Origin: a virus
Direction: 5' to 3' (one strand)
IMG/VR virus record: IMGVR_UViG_3300050821_004348
Coordinates: 1-55,656 of that record
DNA length: 55,656 bases
Below the pieces are notes generated by a model. That model was given only the letters and a program-made list of their open reading frames with translations. It did not search any database and had not been told where the DNA came from. Positions 45,830-54,042 of the stretch are shown here, piece after piece. Position 1 is the stretch's first letter, and every line of letters starts with the position of its first letter. The translations under genes and the position numbers were made by a program.

Positions 45830-46245
45830 TCTTCATCTCCTTTCACTAATTCCACAGAAACAGAAATCTTCATCCACCCTTGTTTCTGGGCACGGACGAG
45901 TTCTTGCCAGACTCGGTTGCTCTTTTGGAGTTCCTTTCCTTTGTCTGTAAGGAAGATTTCCAGGTTTTCAAGGTCTGCTTGCTCGCCTCCTTCCCTCACT
46001 AGCGTATAGTCAATAACACCTTCATTCCTGGCTCCATTGATGACTTCAACCACTCTCTTCCTTGTCCCTATCCTAATCTGTTCAGCAAGAGGAAACTCCT
46101 CAGCATTTTTCCTGGCACGATGGAAAGTGCGGACGGCAACTTTTGGGTCTACCCTCTTATTAAGATAAGGAAGAATCTCTTTCATCTTCACTTTATCTCG
46201 TCCATAAGTAACTGCCATTAGACAGATTCTAATCTTTGCACTCAT
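45826..46245 (-). CDS. winged-helix-like 139-residue protein
   Basis: MSAKIRICLMAVTYGRDKVK then KEILPYLNKRVDPKVAVRTF (helix-turn-helix) and RVVEVINGARNEGVIDYTLV ... IFLTDKGKEL, the outline of a winged helix. Probably DNA-binding. Name unknown. Confidence 0.45.
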   Translation of the reverse strand: MSAKIRICLMAVTYGRDKVKMKEILPYLNKRVDPKVAVRTFHRARKNAEEFPLAEQIRIGTRKRVVEVINGARNEGVIDYTLVREGGEQADLENLEIFLTDKGKELQKSNRVWQELVRAQKQGWMKISVSVELVKGDEE

Positions 46246-46260
46246 TCATCTTTCCTTTCT

Positions 46261-47235
46261 TTAAACCTTTTGAGCAGATAAAGCCACTTTGTTCATCCCA
46301 ACTTGAATCTGCTTCCAAGCCTTTTCTGCTATTGCCAAGTCCGCAGGGTCTGTGAGTTGAAGTTGAGTCAAGGTGCTCTTTCCATCTAACACTTTTGCCA
46401 ATCCAGTGAGGTTTCGAAGAAAAATATCACGGACATTCCGTGTCATATCCACGGAACCCTTGGCTCGCTTCTTCGGCTGCTTCCGTGCTTCAATCAATGC
46501 TTCCCACTTCCCTACCTCCCCCATCATCTGATTCTCAGTGTTCTTACTCTGCACATCCGTAATGATGTGCTGAATGTCCGTCTTCTTAATGTCATTAGCA
46601 GTGATAAGACGAACGACATTCCTAAGAACATTCCTATTCCTGGCAGCGATGGGATGGAGTTTGGTAAGGATATATCCAGGCAATCCGTCACTCTTTGGAA
46701 TATCTGCGACGGCTTCCTTCACTTCCGCCGCACGATTGGCAACTCCAATCCAAGCGGGTTTGCATCCAAAGAGGCGAGCGGCTTCTCCTATCTCCATTGA
46801 ATGGTTATCCACCATCCATTTGGCATTGGCAATCCTTTCTTCTTTAGAGAAGCCGATTTGGGATTCCCAGGCATTAACGACTCTGGGGAGCAAGTCTAGC
46901 ATCACAGGGTCTTTGACTGTGACGACGTAGGCTTCAATATACTTGTCATCTGGGTAAGTGATATCAAAGGCTGCTAGTCTGTGGTTTCCACTCCACGTCC
47001 ACATCTTTCCGTGTGGTGGGCGTTGGAGAATAGGCATAGGAAACGCAGCATCTGGCTTCGCCATATCAATTGCCATAGACAGGACTTGGTCTTCATTCAA
47101 CTTGTTGATAAGACGTGCTTGCCGACGGATTCCTTCCTCGGTGTCAATCTGGTCACGGGCAACTTTCATCGCTTCAAATTGGATACCGAGGGAACGGAGG
47201 TTGGCTTCAACTTTTTGGTCACGGCACCATCTCAT
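46261..47235 (-). CDS. ParB-like protein
   Basis: A 324-residue protein. TRIDTEEGIRRQARLINKLN-like N-terminal region, then PILQRPPHGKMWTWSGNHRL, AAFDITYPDDKY (the ParB/Srx GNHR motif) and KEERIANAKWMVDNHSM, an HTH-like segment (EIGEAARLFGCKPAWIGVAN). Phage ParB-like proteins act in regulation or as nucleases. No ParA partner is seen here, so partitioning is unlikely. Confidence 0.6.
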   Translation of the reverse strand: MRWCRDQKVEANLRSLGIQFEAMKVARDQIDTEEGIRRQARLINKLNEDQVLSMAIDMAKPDAAFPMPILQRPPHGKMWTWSGNHRLAAFDITYPDDKYIEAYVVTVKDPVMLDLLPRVVNAWESQIGFSKEERIANAKWMVDNHSMEIGEAARLFGCKPAWIGVANRAAEVKEAVADIPKSDGLPGYILTKLHPIAARNRNVLRNVVRLITANDIKKTDIQHIITDVQSKNTENQMMGEVGKWEALIEARKQPKKRAKGSVDMTRNVRDIFLRNLTGLAKVLDGKSTLTQLQLTDPADLAIAEKAWKQIQVGMNKVALSAQKV

Positions 47236-47258
47236 AGTCGTTGTCTCCTTCTTTGGGA

Positions 47259-47504
47259 TTAGTTCTTTGTCGCTTCTTTAAATGCTCGCAGAGCATCCGT
47301 AACAGATTCGTACATCTTATAGGGAACAAATGGCGGATGCCATTCTGGGACACTTGGGTTCTGCACCTCTCCAGGTAGCCGTTCAAAGACTTCCTTCGGA
47401 AGTGCTTCCGCACGCGGATAACAGGTGAGGGACTCTTCTGATATCCAGCAGTGCCTCTTCCCTAGATTTGGAATCGTACACGCAACAGGAATTGGAATAC
47501 TCAT
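47259..47504 (-). CDS. uncharacterised 81-residue protein
   Basis: MSIPIPVACTIPNLGKRHCW, ISEESLTCYPRAEALPKEV ... VPYKMYESVTDALRAFKEAT. Pro- and Cys-containing, no family recognised. Between the 47.5 kb small gene and the ParB-like gene. Confidence 0.45.
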   Translation of the reverse strand: MSIPIPVACTIPNLGKRHCWISEESLTCYPRAEALPKEVFERLPGEVQNPSVPEWHPPFVPYKMYESVTDALRAFKEATKN

Positions 47505-47527
47505 ATTCTAGTCTCCTTCATTTGGGA

Positions 47528-47728
47528 TTAGACACGGAGGTACTTATCTTCTTCAATTAGTCGGGCTTCTTCCTCTTTGGTTAAATTTCTACTTCCGTCG
47601 TCTGGTTGGCGATTTATCCATTCTAAGAATTTTGTGGTTAATTTCCAAGTCCCAGAAAATCTGCCTTTGCCCATTAATCGGCAGTTCACTTTTGCCAATC
47701 GTTTAAAGAGTTCTTTCTTGGTAGCCAT
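47528..47728 (-). CDS. uncharacterised basic 66-residue protein
   Basis: MATKKELFKRLAKVNCRLMG ... TWKLTTKFLEWINRQPDDGS: helical, basic. Its ATG overlaps the preceding membrane gene by one base. No family recognised. Confidence 0.45.
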   Translation of the reverse strand: MATKKELFKRLAKVNCRLMGKGRFSGTWKLTTKFLEWINRQPDDGSRNLTKEEEARLIEEDKYLRV

Positions 47729-47919
47729 TACTTATCTCCTTCTTTAGTGGCTTTCCATTCTATCCAGACATTTCTGGTTATGAAGAAGGAAAGAACAGCA
47801 ACGGCAGTATTGATGCCTGTCCACAGATAATCTCTGTACCACAGACTAGCCGCTGCTCCTCCAATATTCCATCCTGTCAAGGCAGAGAAAAGTAAATATC
47901 TTGTTAGTGTCCAATTCAT
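47728..47919 (-). CDS. 63-residue membrane protein, first tandem copy
   Basis: MNWTLTRYLLFSALTGWNIG, transmembrane helices about 6-28 and 34-52, ending WIEWKATKEGDK. Tandem paralogue of 47919-48110, which ends WIEWKTTKEGDK. Small phage inner-membrane peptide of unknown role. Confidence 0.5.
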   Translation of the reverse strand: MNWTLTRYLLFSALTGWNIGGAAASLWYRDYLWTGINTAVAVLSFFITRNVWIEWKATKEGDK

Positions 47920-48110
47920 TACTTATCTCCTTCTTTAGTGGTTTTCCATTCTATCCAGGCTGTTTTAGTTAGATAGAACCAGTAGATGCCGATGGCGACG
48001 TCAAAGGCAGCCCATCCATAGTCTTGCTTTTCCATCATCACTCCAAAACACCAGCCACTTATCACGACGAATGAGCATCCTATAAGAAACTTCACCAATT
48101 TCCAATTCAT
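47919..48110 (-). CDS. 63-residue membrane protein, second tandem copy
   Basis: MNWKLVKFLIGCSFVVISGW, two hydrophobic segments, ending WIEWKTTKEGDK. About 40 bp at the C-terminal end is nearly identical in DNA to the neighbour copy, so the pair arose by a recent tandem duplication. Confidence 0.5.
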   Translation of the reverse strand: MNWKLVKFLIGCSFVVISGWCFGVMMEKQDYGWAAFDVAIGIYWFYLTKTAWIEWKTTKEGDK

Positions 48111-48111
48111 C

Positions 48112-48570
48112 TTAAACCTCTGGGTAAATCACTCTGTGTTTCCAAAACGTCGGCAACTCTTCTTTTAGTAGCCGTTGATACATAGACAGAACTACGTGAG
48201 CGGGGACGTTGTGCTTGTTGCGTCTCCAAGCTATTATCGGGTCTGCCCAGATTGTCAATATCTCGTGCTCATAGCCATAAGCCTGTGAGGCGAGGATGTA
48301 AGGTGAAATCTCGTAAGGAGAGATATTCGTGTTATCCACCCACAAGTCCCTCTGGTCTTTCTCTATTCTAAAGCACTCATTTTCTAGCCCACTTAGATAC
48401 CTGCGGAAGCACCATCCGTGTGCCTCACTCAGTCGCAACGGGTCGAATAGGATGTTCTTCACCTTCCAAAAGTCATCTGTTGAAAAGTAACATCCTCTAT
48501 CTTTGTCACAAGGACAAGCAGTCGTCTTGCCGCTGCCCGAGATTCCGCGAAGAAGAGTAACTTTAGGCAT
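48112..48570 (-). CDS. P-loop kinase, polynucleotide kinase-like
   Basis: A 152-residue P-loop protein. LLRGISGSGKTTACP (residues 6-20) is the Walker A, then FSTDDFWKVK and DLWVDNTNISPYEISPYILA, followed by ILTIWADPIIAW. This STDD-x-F ... D-N-T-N order is that of N4BP2/PNK-like kinases that phosphorylate nucleic acid 5' ends or small molecules. It may join tRNA repair with the Thg1-like enzyme, but no RNA ligase is present in the window. Confidence 0.65.
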   Translation of the reverse strand: MPKVTLLRGISGSGKTTACPCDKDRGCYFSTDDFWKVKNILFDPLRLSEAHGWCFRRYLSGLENECFRIEKDQRDLWVDNTNISPYEISPYILASQAYGYEHEILTIWADPIIAWRRNKHNVPAHVVLSMYQRLLKEELPTFWKHRVIYPEV

Positions 48571-48580
48571 TTCTCATCTC

Positions 48581-48790
48581 CTATTGCCTTTTTATCCAAT
48601 CAAACAAACACTTGAAACTACAGAAATAGCAATCCTTATCCAAGTGAGGATGGCTGCTCATCAATGTGACCAGTCCTCCACGCGAAGGAATCCTTTCATT
48701 CAATAAAGCAATCCTCCACCCTTCACAATTGCTAGTGGAGGTGATGTTTCTTTCACACTGGTCACAAGTCACTTTTACTTCTTTCGGCAT
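48581..48790 (-). CDS. small zinc-binding protein
   Basis: 69 residues: CDQCERNITSTSNC then HLDKDCYFCSFKCLFDWI. CxxC plus CxxCSxxC is a zinc motif of MYM/TRASH-like type. Nucleic-acid or protein binding. Unnamed. Confidence 0.5.
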   Translation of the reverse strand: MPKEVKVTCDQCERNITSTSNCEGWRIALLNERIPSRGGLVTLMSSHPHLDKDCYFCSFKCLFDWIKRQ

Positions 48791-48791
48791 C

Positions 48792-49067
48792 TCAATACCT
48801 CCAACTTTCTGTTATTTCGGCTTTCCGTTCTCCTCGTATATCTATCTTCTTTAGTAGTCTCTTTACTATCTCATCCGTTCCTGCTCCACAATCGTCATCC
48901 TGTATGGAGGCAGGAGCCCAAATACGGACTTCCTTTTCATATCTTTTATCGTTACGCCACCACATAGCGTAACCGCCGAATAGAGCCTCACGGACTCCGT
49001 TACGGATGCGGATTTTCTTCGGGTTCTTGTGTAACCCTTTCGCTGCAATCCAAGTTCTAATCGTCAT
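48792..49067 (-). CDS. uncharacterised 91-residue protein
   Basis: MTIRTWIAAKGLHKNPKKIR then EALFGGYAMWWRNDKRYEKE: basic N-terminus, Trp-containing middle, basic C-terminus. Likely nucleic-acid contacts; no family recognised. Confidence 0.45.
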   Translation of the reverse strand: MTIRTWIAAKGLHKNPKKIRIRNGVREALFGGYAMWWRNDKRYEKEVRIWAPASIQDDDCGAGTDEIVKRLLKKIDIRGERKAEITESWRY

Positions 49068-49070
49068 TCG

Positions 49071-49262
49071 TTATCTCCTTTGTTCTAAAGTTGTCTTATC
49101 TACAAAGCCATCCTCATTCACCCAGATATACTGGAAGGGGTCTCCAGTCATTCCAACTATCTGTTTCCACTGGGCGACAGACCATTCGGCATCGTCACGG
49201 GACATCCATTTACCTGGGAGGCGGACTAAGTTTCCTTTGAAGTCAAGCCACACGAACCACAT
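49071..49262 (-). CDS. uncharacterised 63-residue Trp-rich protein
   Basis: MWFVWLDFKGNLVRLPGKWM, SVAQWKQIVGMTGDPFQYIW: Trp-rich beta protein resembling a small phage domain of W-x-K pattern. No function known. Confidence 0.45.
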   Translation of the reverse strand: MWFVWLDFKGNLVRLPGKWMSRDDAEWSVAQWKQIVGMTGDPFQYIWVNEDGFVDKTTLEQRR

Positions 49263-49264
49263 CC

Positions 49265-49423
49265 TTACTCTTCTCCTTTCATAGTCTCATAGTCTTCCTT
49301 GCTGTCGTAAACAGGGATAGTCCTTTCAACAAGGGAGACGATGCGCACTGGGATGACTTCCTCATCTGGGATATACCAGCATTCAAAGACGTGTCCATCA
49401 TCATCAGTTAGTATTAGATACAT
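49265..49423 (-). CDS. 52-residue acidic protein
   Basis: ATG 49423 lies 10 bp inside the end of the preceding gene; product MYLILTDDDGHVFECWYIPD ... DSKEDYETMKGEE. Short, acidic, beta-rich. Supported by a GGGG SD. Confidence 0.45.
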   Translation of the reverse strand: MYLILTDDDGHVFECWYIPDEEVIPVRIVSLVERTIPVYDSKEDYETMKGEE

Positions 49424-49707
49424 AGATTCCCCTTCTTTAATTCACGCAAAAGTAGTCTCGCTTCCTTTCGTGTCCAACATCCTATCACTACATTCTTAGG
49501 ACGGAAGACGACGAGCCAGGGGTGTTGGTAGAACAAGGCTCGTCGGCAATCGTAGACAGCAGTTTTACAACCCATCTTAAGTACGTCTTGGTAAGCCACT
49601 TCTCGCTCCTTCTTCTTTTTGATAAATTCCTCTGCGAGGGTTTTGTCTTTGGATAGATTCCAAATCATTTCCTCTACGCTGTCGTAGGTCTCATCTAGTT
49701 CTTTCAA
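49414..49707 (-). CDS. uncharacterised 97-residue protein, TTG start
   Basis: TTG 49707 follows AAGGAGAAAGGA. Product begins KELDETYDSVEEMIWNLSKD, then helical, with CKTAVYDCRRALF and VIGCWTRKEARLLLRELKKG. Alpha/beta. No family recognised. Confidence 0.45.
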   Translation of the reverse strand: MKELDETYDSVEEMIWNLSKDKTLAEEFIKKKKEREVAYQDVLKMGCKTAVYDCRRALFYQHPWLVVFRPKNVVIGCWTRKEARLLLRELKKGNLCI

Positions 49708-49765
49708 TCCTTTCTCCTTTTCTTTAGTGGTTTGCTACAAGGCTGTTTGACAAACAAAAGCCAAG

Positions 49766-49861
49766 CAACGGGCACCACGCTACTGGTAGCCGTTGGCGGG
49801 CATTTGAGGGGCACCCTACGCTTGGCAAATGGCATATGACGGGCACTTGCCAAGCGTAGGG
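49766..49861. other. two strong hairpins in a gene-free stretch
   Basis: CCCTACGCTTGGCAA (49814-49828) and TTGCCAAGCGTAGGG (49847-49861) form a perfect 15-bp inverted repeat with an 18-nt loop. Just beside it CAACGG/CCGTTG (49766-49771 with 49790-49795) forms another. No U-tract follows on either strand. It may be a replication, packaging or regulatory site. Strand undecided. Confidence 0.6.
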
Positions 49862-49875
49862 CAAAGGCAGTTAGC

Positions 49876-50208
49876 CTAGCGGGATGTAAGGCGTCCGGGG
49901 GGGTCTACATAATCTGCTAAATCCTTTATCCAACGCTCATCCTTTGATTCTTTCACCTTCTCCTTCATCTCACATTCTAAGATGGAACCGAGCTTTGAGA
50001 TGACTACAGGCTGTATCTCCCCCCACTCAAAAAGTTTTCCTTTGAAGATGGTAACTCGGTACGGAGTGGTGCAGTAAGCCTTTTCCACTCCTCGTATACA
50101 TCCAAGTACAATCTCAGGGTCTTTCGTCTTTTCAACTATCTCCGTCAAATGGATGACGAGACCCTGTGGATTCGGGCATTCTTCAAACTGGTAGAAGCAA
50201 GTCTTCAT
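49876..50208 (-). CDS. uncharacterised 110-residue protein
   Basis: MKTCFYQFEECPNPQGLVIH ... EKAYCTTPYRVTIFKGKLFE: alpha/beta. Acidic C-terminal half. Followed by the hairpin region. No family recognised. Confidence 0.45.
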   Translation of the reverse strand: MKTCFYQFEECPNPQGLVIHLTEIVEKTKDPEIVLGCIRGVEKAYCTTPYRVTIFKGKLFEWGEIQPVVISKLGSILECEMKEKVKESKDERWIKDLADYVDPPGRLTSR

Positions 50209-50402
50209 TCATTCTCCTTCTTAGGTAAACTGCGTATGGACAGGCTCTTCGGTCCATCAAACTCCGTCCCATCAAACCAGAGATGGAACTCTATCTTTAG
50301 GTCTTCTTTCTTGTGCTCTACTTGAAGCCATCCTAACAATTCTTGTTCGATGGAGTTCTCTGCCTCCACTACCAATCCTCCAGCCACTACTCTAACTTTC
50401 AT
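50205..50402 (-). CDS. uncharacterised 65-residue protein
   Basis: MKVRVVAGGLVVEAENSIEQ, then IEFHLWFDGTEFDGPK: beta-rich. Overlaps the next gene's start as ATGA. No family recognised. Confidence 0.45.
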   Translation of the reverse strand: MKVRVVAGGLVVEAENSIEQELLGWLQVEHKKEDLKIEFHLWFDGTEFDGPKSLSIRSLPKKENE

Positions 50403-50405
50403 TCT

Positions 50406-50573
50406 TCATTCTCCTTTCTTTAATGTGATGTGGTTATCCAATAACCATCCCGTAATGAAAAGGTTTATCAAGTTCGTGCTAGGAGGCTCGTGTGCCTTTC
50501 CCTCAAATTCTAGGATAAACTTTCTTAGTTCTATTGCAAGATTAGCAGCAAGATGACTGGCAGTAGGGGACAT
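50406..50573 (-). CDS. 55-residue helical protein
   Basis: ATG 50573 has AAAGGAG. Product MSPTASHLAANLAIELRKFI ... NLINLFITGWLLDNHITLKK. Helical, one hydrophobic patch. Adjacent to the VWA gene. Unknown function. Confidence 0.5.
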   Translation of the reverse strand: MSPTASHLAANLAIELRKFILEFEGKAHEPPSTNLINLFITGWLLDNHITLKKGE

Positions 50574-50586
50574 TTCAAATCTCCTT

Positions 50587-52041
50587 TCAAATACTCAAAC
50601 TTCGTTGAATGCCGTCCTGGTCTAACCCAAGCGACATCTGCTCATACACTTCGTCACTCACACGGGCTAAATCCCCTGCCTCTCCACCTAACACCATCGT
50701 TATCACTCTCGCCTTCTCCGCCTTCTTCCAGGCAAGGAACTTTTCTTCCATCTCCGTGGGGAGGGAGACGATGGCGTCAGTAATAATGTGAATATCAGTC
50801 TTTCCTCTTTTCATTCCTTGCTTGATGAATTCCGGCCAGTAGGTCTCTGGCAATTCTTTTATGGGCACATCAAGTGTCGTGCCCCCAGAAGCTGGTTTAC
50901 TCAACCATTTGAGTAGAGCAGCCTCATCCCATTTCTTAGGTGGGAGAAGGAGGCAGTCCCCCTCACTTCCACCAGCGAATCCAATTAACGCACACCAACG
51001 ATTAGAGTGACGAGCGATGTAAGCCATTCCCAAAGAGAAAGCACACGCATCCACTATCCTATCTTGCCAGCCCATAGAGCCAGATTTATCTACCACGATG
51101 ACGATGGGTCCTTTCCCTACTGGCTCTACTCCTCTGTATTCCCTACACATCATCTGCCGTTCTACCAAACGTCTGGTCGCATCCAACTCAAACTCTGGCA
51201 ATCCAAGTTGGAGCAACTCAATAGGCAGAAGCCTTCCCACATCTCCATCAAGCACCACTCCAACCACGTCATCCCTTCCGTGTTGGACTTTGCGTCTTTG
51301 AGCAGCAGCAGCGAAGGCTCTTACTGCCCCGGCTCTGTTCATCACTTTCTTTAAGAACTCTGAATCCTTTACTTGGTTGAAGAGATTGCCTATCTTGCCG
51401 ACATCTAATTGTTCGTTGCTTCCTTGTCCAACTCCGCATCCCAGGGCTTCCATCGCGTCTTCCAGGTTCTCCACTTCTTTACTGGCTTCTTTAAGAGCAG
51501 AGCCAACAGCACGGGCAAGGGCTCCGTCTTTCCTGGCTTGCTCTTTGGTAGGGTTGGGTCGTTTCCCTTTCTTTTTCTCTTTTTCATTCTTCTCCTGCCT
51601 TTCTTTATCCTTCTCTTTCAACTTGGAAAAGGATTGTGCGAATTCGACGGAAGCCAGTTCGCTTGCCAAAGGATTCAATTCCGTGCTCCTGTGCAGGGCA
51701 CGGAAGTCTGGCGACTCTAAAGTCTTCTTCACATACTCCAGGCGTCGTTCATCCGTGCATTTCTCTACTGGAGTGGGGTCTGTGAGGAAAGCGGAGGCGA
51801 AGAAGTCACTCATCTCCTGGGGCGTTGCTCCAGTATCTTTTGCTTCCTTGTTGTGACGGAGGATTTCACCTCCTTTGGCAGAATCCCATCTGTCAAGTTG
51901 GAGGGCATGAGGGCTTGCCTCGCCTCCCAGGGGTCGCCTACTATCACTTCCCACCAGAGGTACTTGAGAAATTGCATCCTTGCTCTCCTTTTTCTGTTTG
52001 GGTTTGAGGTTGAGCATTTTGAGCAGGTCATCGGGTTCCAT
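50587..52041 (-). CDS. VWA-domain protein partner of the 52.9 kb AAA+ ATPase
   Basis: A 484-residue protein. Charged N-terminal part (residues about 145-165 EKDKERQEKNEKEKKKGKRP), then helices, then a VWA domain with MIDAS IVVDKSGSMGWQ (about residue 315), GGTTLDVPI and HIITDAIVSLP. It pairs with the MoxR-type ATPase at 52871-54019. It lacks the HEVHH segment of the other VWA protein. Function, as for MoxR-VWA systems, may be chaperone-like. Confidence 0.7.
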   Translation of the reverse strand: MEPDDLLKMLNLKPKQKKESKDAISQVPLVGSDSRRPLGGEASPHALQLDRWDSAKGGEILRHNKEAKDTGATPQEMSDFFASAFLTDPTPVEKCTDERRLEYVKKTLESPDFRALHRSTELNPLASELASVEFAQSFSKLKEKDKERQEKNEKEKKKGKRPNPTKEQARKDGALARAVGSALKEASKEVENLEDAMEALGCGVGQGSNEQLDVGKIGNLFNQVKDSEFLKKVMNRAGAVRAFAAAAQRRKVQHGRDDVVGVVLDGDVGRLLPIELLQLGLPEFELDATRRLVERQMMCREYRGVEPVGKGPIVIVVDKSGSMGWQDRIVDACAFSLGMAYIARHSNRWCALIGFAGGSEGDCLLLPPKKWDEAALLKWLSKPASGGTTLDVPIKELPETYWPEFIKQGMKRGKTDIHIITDAIVSLPTEMEEKFLAWKKAEKARVITMVLGGEAGDLARVSDEVYEQMSLGLDQDGIQRSLSI

Positions 52042-52408
52042 TTCCCTTCTCCTTCTTAAAGGCTTCTTTCAAAAGCTCGTGTGTCATCCTATCTGCCTCT
52101 TCATCTGCCTTGGCAACAATCTCTGGGTCGGCGTAATATAATCCACCGAAGCCAGAGACAGACCAACCAATCAACTGGGCGAATTGATTCCAGTCATCTT
52201 GGTTGAATGGCATAGACATAAGTTCATTTAATCCCATTCCGTGTCCACGACTATAGTCGTATAGAGCACGGACGATGGCGTTCTCCTTGAAACGGATGAC
52301 ATTATCCATCCACACCAAAGGTTGGATTGGATGTTTCATCTTCTCACTCCTTTCTGGGATTCCGTAAAGCTCCCCAAAAAATATAGTTTTGATTTCATTC
52401 CTATTCAT
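52028..52408 (-). CDS. small phage protein (MKHPIQPL type)
   Basis: Two in-frame starts have good SDs: 52408 and 52339 (MKHPIQPLVWMDNVIRFKEN). The segment HPIQPL ... RFKENAIVRALYDYSRGHG ... DWNQFAQLIGWSVSGFGGLY matches a phage protein family I recall with that start, favouring 52339, which gives 103 residues. Charged C-terminus. Function unknown. Confidence 0.55.
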   Translation of the reverse strand: MNRNEIKTIFFGELYGIPERSEKMKHPIQPLVWMDNVIRFKENAIVRALYDYSRGHGMGLNELMSMPFNQDDWNQFAQLIGWSVSGFGGLYYADPEIVAKADEEADRMTHELLKEAFKKEKGNGTR

Positions 52409-52616
52409 TTTTACTCCTTTCCTTTTCCTCCCAATGTCCTTGGGGCACCCAAGTAGGAATCAGTGTAAAGCTTCCATCCCCAGTCGACACTGGCGTCATT
52501 ATTAGGATTGGAGGGTCTGCGACATACCTGTGCGTCCGCTTGAACTCCTTGTCCTCCTTTGATTCAGAACAACCTACTCCAATCAACAAAACCCCAAGAA
52601 TTAACAACTTCTTCAT
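52401..52616 (-). CDS. small lipoprotein
   Basis: 71 residues with signal peptide MKKLLILGVLLIGVGCSESK; the lipobox LIGVGC predicts lipidation at the Cys. The remainder is charged and Pro-rich. It might be an o-spanin-like lysis component or an exclusion lipoprotein, but no lysis genes adjoin. Function unknown. Confidence 0.55.
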   Translation of the reverse strand: MKKLLILGVLLIGVGCSESKEDKEFKRTHRYVADPPILIMTPVSTGDGSFTLIPTWVPQGHWEEKERSKNE

Positions 52617-52640
52617 CTTCCACTCTTCTTTCCAGTTTCC

Positions 52641-52853
52641 TTAAATACCATCGCCATCGCAGTTCTCTATGTATAATCCACGCAGACGTCCAAGTTCTAT
52701 CAATGCCATTGGCAGTGGGGTTCCTTCTTCCCATTCAAACCACGCTCCACTAGGTCCAAAGGACAGGTTCAATCCTTCCTTAAAGGCTGCTGGGGAATGA
52801 AGGAGTTTGACTAATTCATCTTCAATTGGTGTGATTCTGTATTTCTTAGCCAT
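52641..52853 (-). CDS. uncharacterised 70-residue protein
   Basis: MAKKYRITPIEDELVKLLHS ... WFEWEEGTPLPMALIELGRL: alpha/beta. No family recognised. Between the lipoprotein and AAA+ genes. Confidence 0.45.
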   Translation of the reverse strand: MAKKYRITPIEDELVKLLHSPAAFKEGLNLSFGPSGAWFEWEEGTPLPMALIELGRLRGLYIENCDGDGI

Positions 52854-52870
52854 CTTTCACTCTCCCTTTT

Positions 52871-54019
52871 TTATTCTCGTTCAAGTCCAAACATTCGGTG
52901 CTCCCAATCCTTCTTCGCTTCCCTAAAAGCCTCTAAGGCTCCCAACACCACGGAAGTCTCTTTCCTGTTCCGTAAACTCTTAATACTTTCATCCAACTTC
53001 TTCATCGTGGTAATCGCAACACTCTGTTGCTTCGTCGCATCCGTTGCTTTCTTATATTCCTCCTCTGCTTTACTCAAACAATCCTCAATGTCCTCCTGCA
53101 TCTTTAACACTTCTGCTGTCAGACTATTCGCCACGCTCATCACCACTTGATAAGTCTTCTTCTCTTGTTCTGGTGCATCCCAAAGACAATGGGAGAGGAC
53201 TTCCAAGTGTTCTGGGGTTACTTCGTCACTCCCATTTAGATAAGCGTAGGAACGAGCGACGTCAACACTCTGCACGACTCGTCTATCACCAGGGAAGATG
53301 CCATTTCGTTTCAAGTCTTCTAGGATTTGCCAATAAGCATCAAAGGCATCTCCTTCAAATGCCAATGCCATCGCATCCGTGTGGGCATTCTTAATCTCAT
53401 TAGGTGTGATGGTGTAAGAGAACTTTGCCTCAAAGTTATCTCCCTTCGCCTTCCGTTGCAAAAGTTTCTTCCTTGCTGCTCCAACCAAAGGCATCACATT
53501 CTTACGGATGAGGAATCTGTCAAAGAGAGCACCGAGCTCCTGTCCTCCATTCTCGGAATTGGGGTACTCATTAGAAGCAGCGACAGCGAGCAGAAGAGGA
53601 CACACTATCATCTGCTTGCCAAATTTGAATATCCTTTCGTTCAAAATCTTTAACAGAGTATTGAGGATAGCGGAACTACCTTTGAAGATTTCGTCGAGAA
53701 AGAGGAGTGGGGCAGTGGGGGCGAAGCCCTCCACCACTCGTTCATATTCTCCGTGCTTCAACTTCTCAACGTGGATAGGACCGAAGAGTTCCATCGGGTC
53801 TGTGAACTTGGTGAGTAGATAATCAAAAGTTGGAACACTAATCCACTTCGCCAAGTTATCAACGAGGAGGCTCTTCCCCACGCCTGGAGGACCAACGAGC
53901 AGAGGATTCTTCTTCGCTATCATAGCGGTGAAGAGGAGGTCACATTCGGCATCTCTTCCTACTAGAGAGGCTTTGAGTTCTTTGTTCGCTTGGTTGAATA
54001 GGATTTGTAGACGATCCAT
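52871..54019 (-). CDS. MoxR-type AAA+ ATPase
   Basis: A 382-residue ATPase: Walker A GPPGVGKSL (residues 43-51), LLFLDEIFKGSSAILNTLLK (Walker B), LAVAASNEYP ... ALFDRFLIRKNV (sensor). The C-terminal helical extension is QKEEDIEDCLSKAEEEYKKA-like coiled coil. This N-terminal helix-then-AAA architecture fits RavA/MoxR ATPases that work with a VWA protein, here the one at 50587-52041. Confidence 0.75.
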   Translation of the reverse strand: MDRLQILFNQANKELKASLVGRDAECDLLFTAMIAKKNPLLVGPPGVGKSLLVDNLAKWISVPTFDYLLTKFTDPMELFGPIHVEKLKHGEYERVVEGFAPTAPLLFLDEIFKGSSAILNTLLKILNERIFKFGKQMIVCPLLLAVAASNEYPNSENGGQELGALFDRFLIRKNVMPLVGAARKKLLQRKAKGDNFEAKFSYTITPNEIKNAHTDAMALAFEGDAFDAYWQILEDLKRNGIFPGDRRVVQSVDVARSYAYLNGSDEVTPEHLEVLSHCLWDAPEQEKKTYQVVMSVANSLTAEVLKMQEDIEDCLSKAEEEYKKATDATKQQSVAITTMKKLDESIKSLRNRKETSVVLGALEAFREAKKDWEHRMFGLERE

Positions 54020-54042
54020 TGTTTCTCCTTAACTTTCTGTGC

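Noticed and set aside
47219-47413. Overlapping 64-residue frame at the start of the ParB-like gene
   Set aside because: It is out of frame with and antisense-free overlap to the 81-residue gene 47259-47504, with poor residue composition.
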